From positions 1 to 32,754 of the forward strand of contig CALXFI010000012.1 of NCBI GenBank assembly GCA_944387535.1: a stretch of 32,754 nucleotides of DNA. The letters run 5' to 3'. Both the position numbers and the translations under genes were made by a program. The notes below the pieces were generated by a model. That model made no database searches. It was not told the DNA's origin and was given only the letters and a program-made list of their open reading frames with translations. This DNA is from an uncultured Clostridia bacterium (GTDB taxonomy: Bacteria > Bacillota > Clostridia > TANB77 > CAG-508). Below are positions 8,564 through 15,092 of this stretch, piece after piece; within the stretch, counting starts at the first letter, position 1; every line of letters begins with the position of its first letter.

Positions 8564-9256
8564 ATGACTTATTCAAAAGAATTAGAAGATATGTGCTATG
8601 TTCGTAAAGGAGTAGATCACGGACCAGCACCAATACCAGAAGAAGGAAAATGGGTAAAAGCAAAAGAAATAAAGGACATATCAGGACTAACACATGGTGT
8701 TGGATGGTGTGCACCTCAACAAGGAGCTTGTAAACTAACATTAAATATTAAAGATGGAATTATACAAGAAGCCTTAATAGAAACAATAGGATGCTCTGGA
8801 ATGACACATTCTGCAGCAATGGCAGGAGAAATATTAACAGGAAAAACAATTCTAGAAGCATTAAACACAGACTTAGTATGTGATGCAATAAACACAGCAA
8901 TGAGAGAATTATTCTTACAAATAGTATATGGAAGATCACAAACAGCATTTTCAGAAGGAGGACTTCCAGTAGGAGCAGGACTTGAAGACCTAGGAAAAGG
9001 ACATACATCACAAGTTGGAACAATTTATTCAAGTTCTTTAAAAGGACCAAGATACTTACAATTAACAGAAGGATATATTCTAGAATTAGGATTAGATAAA
9101 AATGATGAAATAATAGGATATAAATATGTTCATTTAGGAAAAATGATGGACAATATCAAAAAAGGAATTGATCCAAAAGAAGCAATAGAAAAAGCAACAG
9201 GAACATATGGAAGATTTGATGAAGCAGTAAAAACAATAGATCCAAGAGAACAATAA
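8564..9256 (+). CDS. IscU/NifU-like iron-sulfur scaffold protein (partner of GGGtGRT)
   Basis: The 230-residue protein has an IscU-like core: GVGWCAPQQGACKLTLNI (Cys49, Cys56), IETIGCSGMTHSAAM (Cys77) followed by the GKTILEAL helix that resembles NifU 'GKTLDEA', and Cys106. It is longer than IscU (about 130 residues), and the cysteine spacing differs from the classical three. Proteins of this kind are annotated as iron-sulfur cluster assembly scaffolds and commonly sit beside GGGtGRT proteins, as here; the true role is not established. ATG 8564 is preferred over ATG 8546 because AAAGGAG lies 8 bases upstream, while 8546 has no ribosome site. The GGGtGRT gene follows after 92 bases that hold repeat B. 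Confidence 0.8.
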   Translation: MTYSKELEDMCYVRKGVDHGPAPIPEEGKWVKAKEIKDISGLTHGVGWCAPQQGACKLTLNIKDGIIQEALIETIGCSGMTHSAAMAGEILTGKTILEALNTDLVCDAINTAMRELFLQIVYGRSQTAFSEGGLPVGAGLEDLGKGHTSQVGTIYSSSLKGPRYLQLTEGYILELGLDKNDEIIGYKYVHLGKMMDNIKKGIDPKEAIEKATGTYGRFDEAVKTIDPREQ

Positions 9257-9313
9257 TTTCGCGTTAGGGACGTTTCCTTTGCGAACTTTATGTCGCATTT
9301 GGGACACATCTTG
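9257..9313. repeat. Palindromic repeat B, half unit
   Basis: The unit begins right after the stop codon and contains TTAGGGACGTTTCCTTTGCG and, 12-13 bases on, GCATTTGGGACACATCTT. The same two blocks in the same order form each arm of the large palindrome at 23655-23770. It looks like a REP or non-autonomous element and sits between the two genes of one unit. Confidence 0.75.
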
Positions 9314-9348
9314 GAAAATAAAAATATCTAATAATAGGAGGAAATAAA

Positions 9349-10353
9349 ATGGCAGTAACATTTGAAAGTTATGAAAGAAGAATAGACCAAATAAAACCAG
9401 TTATGGAAAAATACGGAATAAAGGATTTTGAAGATAGCCTAAAAATATGTACAGATAAAGGTTTTAATCCTTATGAAATAGTAAAAGGAGTTCAACCAAT
9501 TTGTTTTGAAAATGCATGTTGGGCTTATACTTTAGGTGCAGCAATAGCAATTAAGAAGGGGTGTACAAAAGCAGCAGATGCAGCAAAAGCAATTGGAGAA
9601 GGATTACAAGCATTCTGTATCCCAGGTTCTGTTGCAGATGACAGAAAAGTAGGATTAGGACATGGAAACTTAGCATCAATGCTTTTATCAGAAGATACAA
9701 AATGTTTTGCATTTTTAGCAGGACATGAAAGCTTTGCAGCAGCAGAAGGAGCAATTGGAATTGCAAATTCAGCAAACAAAGTTAGAAAAACACCTTTAAG
9801 AGTCATTTTAAATGGACTTGGAAAAGATGCAGCACAAATTATATCAAGAGTAAATGGATTTACATATGTAAAAACAGATTTTGATTTCTTTACAGGAAAA
9901 GTAAATGTAGTTGAAGAAATTAAATATTCAGATGGAGAAAGATCAAAAGTTAAATGCTATGGAGCAAACGATGTAAGAGAAGGTGTAGCAATCATGTGGC
10001 TTGAAGATGTTGATGTTTCAATTACAGGAAACTCAACAAACCCAACAAGATTCCAACACCCAGTAGCAGGTACATATAAGAAAGAAAGATTAGAAGCAGG
10101 TAAGAAATACTTCTCAGTTGCATCAGGTGGAGGAACAGGAAGAACATTACACCCAGACAATATGGCAGCAGGTCCTGCATCATATGGTATGACAGATACA
10201 ATGGGAAGAATGCACTCAGATGCACAATTCGCAGGAAGTTCTTCAGTACCAGCACACGTTGAAATGATGGGACTAATTGGTATGGGTAACAACCCAATGG
10301 TTGGTGCATCAGTTGCAGTAGCTGTTGCTGTAGAAGAAGCTATGAAGGCTTAA
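9349..10353 (+). CDS. GGGtGRT protein
   Basis: The 334-residue protein carries the signature for which this family is named: SGGGTGRT at 259-266, followed by LHPDNMAAGPASYG. Many cysteines lie in the N-terminal half (34, 52, 57, 72, 90, 119), including CFENAC, and Gly/Ala-rich helices predominate. No signal peptide or membrane segment is seen, so it is probably cytosolic. The biochemical function is unknown; the constant neighbourhood with an IscU-like protein suggests iron-sulfur or thiol chemistry, which is inference. A strong AGGAGGAA site precedes the ATG. The gene shares its transcription unit with the IscU-like gene and is followed by a long AT-rich stem-loop. Confidence 0.85.
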   Translation: MAVTFESYERRIDQIKPVMEKYGIKDFEDSLKICTDKGFNPYEIVKGVQPICFENACWAYTLGAAIAIKKGCTKAADAAKAIGEGLQAFCIPGSVADDRKVGLGHGNLASMLLSEDTKCFAFLAGHESFAAAEGAIGIANSANKVRKTPLRVILNGLGKDAAQIISRVNGFTYVKTDFDFFTGKVNVVEEIKYSDGERSKVKCYGANDVREGVAIMWLEDVDVSITGNSTNPTRFQHPVAGTYKKERLEAGKKYFSVASGGGTGRTLHPDNMAAGPASYGMTDTMGRMHSDAQFAGSSSVPAHVEMMGLIGMGNNPMVGASVAVAVAVEEAMKA

Positions 10354-10373
10354 TTTATAATAAACTAAAATTG

Positions 10374-10434
10374 AAGAAAATTAATGGAAAATACAAAAAT
10401 ATTACAAACATATTACATTTTCCATTAATTTCTT
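10374..10434 (+). terminator. Long AT-rich stem-loop after the GGGtGRT gene
   Basis: AAGAAAATTAATGGAAAAT (10374-10392) pairs with ATTTTCCATTAATTTCTT (10417-10434) apart from one bulged A. It lies 20 bases after the stop codon and is the likely transcript end, though no clean T tract follows. Confidence 0.55.
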
Positions 10435-10461
10435 GAAATATTTTGAAAAAAATGATATATT
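10433..10461 (+). promoter_or_regulatory. Promoter of the small RNA
   Basis: TTGAAA (10433-10438) and TATATT (10456-10461) have a 17-base spacer, which predicts a start near 10468, just before the closing stem of the RNA. A second set, TTGAAA (10443-10448) with TATAGT (10465-10470), would start about 9 bases later. Confidence 0.55.
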
Positions 10462-10467
10462 ATATAT

Positions 10468-10570
10468 AGTAGAGTTAACTTGTGAAGGATAAGGCTGGGT
10501 TCCCAAATGGGAGTAGATATATATTTATATATTTAGAATCCTTTGCCCCTGGGGTTAACTCAATTTTTTT
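10468..10570 (+). ncRNA. Probable free-standing structured small RNA, family not recognised
   Basis: The region lies between the 3' ends of two convergent genes, so it is not a leader. GAGTTAAC (10472-10479) pairs perfectly with GTTAACTC (10554-10561), and a second stem pairs AAGGAT (10485-10490) with ATCCTT (10538-10543). Inside are a small hairpin TCCC/GGGA with an AAAT loop (10501-10512) and an AU-only stretch. The closing stem is followed by seven T (10564-10570), so the RNA seems to end there, at about 100 nucleotides. It is distinctly more GC-rich in its stems than the surroundings. It has no SRP RNA core (GGAAGGAAGCA-like) and no tRNA or tmRNA features; 6S RNA is possible in layout but I cannot support it. 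Confidence 0.6.
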
Positions 10571-11519
10571 CTAATTTTAGTTTATCAATTAAATCAGGGG
10601 ATTCAATTAGTAAACCTGTTACGAAATCTATGAGTTTTTGAGAACACATATATCTCTTTGAAAGGTTATGATAATAAAAATAATCTTCATTGTTTTTTAA
10701 GTCATATTTATCACAAATTAAACTAAAATTCCTTTGATGTAAATTAATATTTATATTTTTTCTTTTTAGATTACTCATAATACGTTCTCTAGCACCTTTT
10801 TGAGAATAGGGATAAGTAGTATTTATATCTTTGACTTTATCAATAAAATAAACAGCATCTTTTGCATCTTTAGAAAAAGCAAAAGTTAAATTGGCATCTT
10901 TTATATTTTTTACAACTTTTAAATTTAAGTTTATGTTTAAAGCAAGTTTACTATTATTTTCATTTTCTAATAAACTGGTAGCTTCTGTTTCTAATTTTTT
11001 GTATTTTTCAAAAATTTCATTGCCATAAACGCTTAATATTTCAGTATCATTTAAATTATTATCATTAGCAACCAAAGACAAAAAAGAAGTGTCAATATTT
11101 TTTGTTATATCTTCTCCAAAAAAATCAAATAATTTTTGAGAATAGTTTAAAGTATTAGCTTGCAAAAATGGAAGATATATAGGCTCCATTTCTTTAATTA
11201 TAAAATGAGTTGAAGTATTTCTTAAATCTAATATTATTTCAAGATTTTTTCTAATTGGATCTTTTTCGTTTGTAAAAACTTTTTTAATACAATCTGATAA
11301 AGATATAGTTCTGTGTGGTTTGTTTTTATAGTATATATTATTTTCACCATTATTTTTGATAATATATGCTTTTAGTAATAATTCCCAAGCATTACAAATA
11401 AAGAAGGAAAATCCTTCTAGTCGGTATTTTATTGTTGGTTTATTATATATTTCTATAGCTAATAAAAAAGCTTCTTTTGATTTTTCTAACATTTTGTTTA
11501 ATAAATTTGTATTTTCCAT
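10560..11519 (-). CDS. DUF3644 family protein with HEPN-type RX4H motif
   Basis: The 319-residue protein begins with LLNKMLEKSKEAFLLAIEIYN and FSFFICNAWELLLKAYII, the helical N-terminal block of DUF3644. At residues 100-105 it has RNTSTH, which fits the HEPN nuclease motif R-x(4)-H with the preferred polar residue after Arg. HEPN proteins often act as RNases in toxin and defence systems; that role for this gene is inference. ATG 11519 is preferred over the upstream start at 11564 because AGGAAAGGA lies upstream at good spacing. It is a single gene on the minus strand with its own promoter, diverging from alr. Its stop codon overlaps the terminator stem of the small RNA on the other strand. 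Confidence 0.7.
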   Translation of the reverse strand: MENTNLLNKMLEKSKEAFLLAIEIYNKPTIKYRLEGFSFFICNAWELLLKAYIIKNNGENNIYYKNKPHRTISLSDCIKKVFTNEKDPIRKNLEIILDLRNTSTHFIIKEMEPIYLPFLQANTLNYSQKLFDFFGEDITKNIDTSFLSLVANDNNLNDTEILSVYGNEIFEKYKKLETEATSLLENENNSKLALNINLNLKVVKNIKDANLTFAFSKDAKDAVYFIDKVKDINTTYPYSQKGARERIMSNLKRKNININLHQRNFSLICDKYDLKNNEDYFYYHNLSKRYMCSQKLIDFVTGLLIESPDLIDKLKLEKN

Positions 11520-11584
11520 TAAAATTTTTCCTTTCCTAGATAAAATTATATTTGTAACTAACAATAGTTTACTTTCTGATATAA

Positions 11585-11613
11585 ATTTTATAATAGATTG
11601 AATAAAAAATCAA
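11585..11613 (-). promoter_or_regulatory. Promoter of the DUF3644 gene
   Basis: Read on the minus strand, TTGATT (11613-11608) and TAAAAT (11590-11585) are separated by 17 bases, 66 bases before the chosen start codon. It diverges from the alr promoter at 11632. Confidence 0.45.
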
Positions 11614-11631
11614 ATATTAAAATTATTATAC

Positions 11632-11660
11632 TTGACAAAGGAATATATCTAATATAGTAT
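11632..11660 (+). promoter_or_regulatory. Promoter of alr
   Basis: TTGACA (11632-11637), a 17-base spacer and TAGTAT (11655-11660) make a strong sigma-A-type promoter about 50 bases before the alr start codon. Confidence 0.75.
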
Positions 11661-11712
11661 GAATATAATGAAAAATTAAAGAGATATGTAGATTATTAGA
11701 AGGAGAAATCTT

Positions 11713-12819
11713 ATGTTGGATGAAATAACAAGACCTACTGTTTTAGAGGTAAATTTAGATAATTTCAAATATAATATAGAACAAATAAAGAAATTTTTAA
11801 AACCAGAAACTAGAGTTATGCCAGTAATAAAAGCAGAAGGGTATGGAACTTATATAAATACTAGACTAGATATAATAAATGAATTTGATATAGTAGCAGT
11901 AGCAATCGTAGATGAAGGAGTAGAATTAAGAAACTTAGGTTACAAAAAAGATATTTTTGTATTAAATCAACCATATATAACTGAAATAGATAAAATAATT
12001 GAAAATAATTTAATAGTGGGTGTATGCTCTAAAGAATTTTTAGAAGGAGCAAAAAAGAAAGATTCTAAATTACGTGTTCATATAGAAATAGAAACAGGAA
12101 TGGGAAGAACAGGAGTAGAATTAAATAATTTAGATAGTTTTATAGAAAAACTAAAAGAAAATCCAAATATAAAGGTAGAAGGAGTATATACTCACTTATC
12201 TTCAGCAGATGAAGATTTTGAATATACAAAACAGCAATTAGAAAAGTTTGAAAAAGCAGTAGGAAAAGTAAAGGAAAATTTTGATATAAAATATGTGCAT
12301 AGCTTAGCGTCTAACGGCATAATAAATTTTAAAGAATATCAGCATAATTTAGTAAGACCTGGAATAATTATGTATGGATATGAATCTGGAATTGGTATAA
12401 AAGAAAAAATAGATTTAAAACCAGTAGCTACATTAAAGTCAAAAATAACTTTCTTAAAGGAAGAAGAAAAAGGAACAAGCATTAGTTATGGAAGAAGATT
12501 TGTAACTAAAAGAAAATCAAAAATTGCAACTGTGCCTGTAGGTTATGCAGATGGATTAAGAAGAATATTATCAAATACAAGCGAAGTCGTAATAAGCAAT
12601 AAAAAAGTTCCTATTATAGGAAGTATATGTATGGATAGCTTTATGGTAGATGTAACAGATTTAGAAAATGTTAGTATTGGAGATGAAGTTTATATCTGGG
12701 ATAATAAAATAATTACTTTAGAAGATGTTGCAAAAAAATGTGATACTATTAATTATGAAATATTAAGTACAATAGGAAAAAGAGTTCCAAGAAAATTCAT
12801 AAATTCTATTGACAAATAA
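11713..12819 (+). CDS. alr: Alanine racemase
   Basis: This PLP enzyme makes D-alanine for the peptidoglycan peptide. The 368 residues are typical. Lys40 in MPVIKAEGYG binds PLP, and the second catalytic base Tyr259 lies in GTSISYGRRF, which is followed by PVGYADGLRR and GSICMDSFMVDVTD. The N-terminal PLP site departs slightly from the common 'KANAYGHG' form: here GYG is followed by TYINTRLD and the usual Gly-His-Gly run is absent. Some clostridial racemases share this as far as I recall. AGAAGGAGAA precedes the ATG. It is transcribed alone; the promoter of the next operon overlaps its stop codon. Confidence 0.95.
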   Translation: MLDEITRPTVLEVNLDNFKYNIEQIKKFLKPETRVMPVIKAEGYGTYINTRLDIINEFDIVAVAIVDEGVELRNLGYKKDIFVLNQPYITEIDKIIENNLIVGVCSKEFLEGAKKKDSKLRVHIEIETGMGRTGVELNNLDSFIEKLKENPNIKVEGVYTHLSSADEDFEYTKQQLEKFEKAVGKVKENFDIKYVHSLASNGIINFKEYQHNLVRPGIIMYGYESGIGIKEKIDLKPVATLKSKITFLKEEEKGTSISYGRRFVTKRKSKIATVPVGYADGLRRILSNTSEVVISNKKVPIIGSICMDSFMVDVTDLENVSIGDEVYIWDNKIITLEDVAKKCDTINYEILSTIGKRVPRKFINSIDK

Positions 12820-12837
12820 AAAATAAAGTTTTAGAAT
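12809..12837 (+). promoter_or_regulatory. Promoter of the marR-ABC operon
   Basis: TTGACA (12809-12814) overlaps the last codons of alr, and TAGAAT (12832-12837) follows after 17 bases. Transcription would start at about 12844, inside the palindrome described next. Confidence 0.8.
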
Positions 12838-12840
12838 AGA

Positions 12841-12864
12841 TAATTGTTAGCTACCTAACAATTA
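12841..12864. promoter_or_regulatory. Probable MarR operator
   Basis: TAATTGTTAG (12841-12850) and CTAACAATTA (12855-12864) form a perfect 10-base inverted repeat with a 4-base spacer, starting 3 bases after the -10 box. Size, symmetry and AT content fit a MarR-family site, and its position at the start point predicts autorepression. It could also fold as a terminator hairpin for alr, but no clear T run follows. Confidence 0.65.
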
Positions 12865-12886
12865 TTTATTTTGTGAGGTGAAACTT

Positions 12887-13324
12887 ATGTGTGATAATAC
12901 TCTAGGAAAAGGTGTACATATTTTATCTAGACAGCTAAAGAGAGAAATGGACTTTAAGCTTGCAAAATATGGAATAACAGGCGTACAATCTGCAATGATT
13001 GGTTTTATCTATGATGAGTCTAGAAAAAAAGATGTTTTTGCAAAAGATATTGAAAAAAATTTTGACATAAGGAGAGCCAGTATAGCTGGAATGCTTCAGA
13101 ATATGGAGAAAAATGGTTTGATAAAAAGAGAAACAGTGGGTAATGATGCAAGACTAAGAAGAATAGTCTTGACAACTAAAGCATTAGAAATTAGAAAAGA
13201 AGTTCAAAAAAATATTAGAAAAGTAGAAAAACAAGCAATAGAAGGCTTAACAAAAGAAGAAGTAAAAAAATATGTAGAACTAACTGAAAAAATGTCTGCA
13301 AATTTAGAAAAAAGGAGAGGATAA
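12887..13324 (+). CDS. MarR-family transcriptional regulator
   Basis: The 145-residue protein has the MarR winged-helix layout: an N-terminal dimer helix around GKGVHILSRQLKREMDFKL, the helix-turn-helix KDIEKNFDIRRASIAGMLQNMEKNGLIKRE, then the wing with VGNDARLRRIVLT and a C-terminal dimerisation helix. MarR proteins repress export and stress genes and are released by ligands. ATG 12887 is preferred over GTG 12878 because GAGGTG (12875-12880) then sits 6 bases upstream. It begins an operon with two ABC exporter genes (4-base gap) and sits directly downstream of a palindrome at its own promoter. Confidence 0.9.
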   Translation: MCDNTLGKGVHILSRQLKREMDFKLAKYGITGVQSAMIGFIYDESRKKDVFAKDIEKNFDIRRASIAGMLQNMEKNGLIKRETVGNDARLRRIVLTTKALEIRKEVQKNIRKVEKQAIEGLTKEEVKKYVELTEKMSANLEKRRG

Positions 13325-13328
13325 GAAA

Positions 13329-15092
13329 ATGATAAAGAAACTAGCAAAATATATAAAGCAGTATAAAAAAGATTCAATATTAACACCTATTTTTGTTATT
13401 TTTGAAGTTATTATGGAAGTTTTAATACCATACTTAATGGCAAGAATAATAGATGTTGGTATTCAAAATAGTGACTTAAATTATATATTTAAAATAGGAG
13501 CTATTTTAGTTGTTTCAGCCTTTTTATCATTAACATTTGGTATGCTATCAGGAAGGTATGCAGCGAAAGCATCAGCAGGTTTTGCAAAAAATCTAAGACA
13601 GGGAATGTTTTATAACATACAAAACTATTCTTTTACAAACATAGATAAATTTTCAACATCAAGTTTAGTAACAAGACTTACAACAGATGTAACAAACGTA
13701 CAACAAGCATTCCAGATGATAATAAGAATATTAGTTAGAGCACCTATAATGCTTATATTTGCATTAGTTATGGCATTTAGTATAAACAGTAAGCTAGCAT
13801 GGATATTTGTAGTTACTATGCCAATTTTAGCAGTAGTATTATTCTTTATTGCAATAAAAGCACATCCATATTTTGAAAAAGTATTTAAAAAGTATGATAG
13901 TTTAAATAGAGTTGTAGGAGAAAACTTAAATGCAATTAGAGTAGTAAAGGCATATAATAGAGAAGGACACGAAGAAGAAAAATTCGGTAATGTAAATGAT
14001 GAAGTATATAAACTATTTAAAAAAGCAGAAAAAATAGTAGCATTTAATAGCCCTGCAATGCAACTTACAATATATACTTGTATATTACTATTATCTTGGC
14101 TTGGAGCTAAATTAATAGTAGGTGGCTCAATGCAAACTGGTGAACTTTCAAGTATAATAACATATGCATGGCAAATACTTTCTAGCTTAATGATGATTTC
14201 AATGGTATTTGTAATGATAATTATTGCTGAGTCTTCAGCAGAAAGAATTATAGAAGTACTAGATGAGGAAAGTACAATCAAGAATAAAGAAAATCCTGTA
14301 AAAGAAGTAAAAGATGGTTCTATTACATTTGACCATGTATCATTCCAATATGATGATGCAAAAGCAGAAGATGAATTACCTCTAGAAGATATAAATATTG
14401 ATATAAAAGCAGGAGAGACAATAGGAATAATAGGAGCAACAGGAAGCTCTAAATCAACAATAGTAAACTTAATACCAAGACTTTATGATGTAACTAAAGG
14501 AAGTATTAAAGTTGGAGGAGTAGATGTAAGAGACTATGACTTAGAGACTTTAAGAAATGAAGTTGCAGTAGTATTACAAAAAAATGTATTGTTCTCTGGA
14601 ACTATAAAAGAGAACTTAAGATGGGGAAATAAAAATGCATCAGATGAAGAATTAGTTAGAGTTTGTAAACTAGCTCAAGCAGATGACTTCATACAAGAAT
14701 TTCCAGATAAATATGATACAGTATTAGATCAAGGTGGAACAAATGTCAGTGGAGGACAAAAACAAAGACTTTGTATTGCACGTGCATTACTTAAAAAGCC
14801 AAAAATATTAATATTAGATGATTCAACATCAGCAGTAGATACTAAAACAGATGCTTTAATTAGAAAAGCATTTAGAGAGGAAATACCAAATACAACAAAA
14901 ATAATAATAGCACAACGTATAACATCAGTAGAAGATGCTGATAGAATTATTGTTCTAGATGATGGAAAAATAAATGGAATAGGAACATCTAAAGATTTAT
15001 TAAAAACAAATGCAATATACCAAGAAGTATATGAGTCTCAAAAGAAAGGAGAGGAAAACGATGGAGAAGCAAAACAAGAAGAACAAGAATAA
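13329..15092 (+). CDS. ABC exporter half-transporter, degenerate-site subunit
   Basis: The 587-residue protein has an N-terminal transmembrane domain with six predicted helices (residues about 15-300) and a C-terminal ATPase domain. The signature NVSGGQKQR (about 471-479) is intact. The site formed by its own Walker motifs is not: Walker A reads GATGSSKST (about 369-377), the residue after the Walker B Asp is Asp instead of Glu (ILDDSTSAVD), and the H-loop His is Gln (IIAQRITSV). This is the pattern of the non-catalytic member of heterodimeric exporters such as BmrC/BmrD or TM287/288. Its partner overlaps its end by 32 bases. The substrate is unknown; MarR control suggests a drug, lipid or peptide. 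Confidence 0.92.
   Translation: MIKKLAKYIKQYKKDSILTPIFVIFEVIMEVLIPYLMARIIDVGIQNSDLNYIFKIGAILVVSAFLSLTFGMLSGRYAAKASAGFAKNLRQGMFYNIQNYSFTNIDKFSTSSLVTRLTTDVTNVQQAFQMIIRILVRAPIMLIFALVMAFSINSKLAWIFVVTMPILAVVLFFIAIKAHPYFEKVFKKYDSLNRVVGENLNAIRVVKAYNREGHEEEKFGNVNDEVYKLFKKAEKIVAFNSPAMQLTIYTCILLLSWLGAKLIVGGSMQTGELSSIITYAWQILSSLMMISMVFVMIIIAESSAERIIEVLDEESTIKNKENPVKEVKDGSITFDHVSFQYDDAKAEDELPLEDINIDIKAGETIGIIGATGSSKSTIVNLIPRLYDVTKGSIKVGGVDVRDYDLETLRNEVAVVLQKNVLFSGTIKENLRWGNKNASDEELVRVCKLAQADDFIQEFPDKYDTVLDQGGTNVSGGQKQRLCIARALLKKPKILILDDSTSAVDTKTDALIRKAFREEIPNTTKIIIAQRITSVEDADRIIVLDDGKINGIGTSKDLLKTNAIYQEVYESQKKGEENDGEAKQEEQE

Noticed and set aside
10468..10570. SRP RNA, tRNA-like RNA or riboswitch
   Set aside because: No SRP core motif or tRNA arms are present, and no gene follows on the same strand for a riboswitch to control. 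6S RNA remains possible but unsupported.
13625..14281. Long minus-strand open frame of 218 residues
   Set aside because: It lies wholly antisense to an ABC transporter gene, has no ribosome site, and is explained by A/T-rich codon bias.
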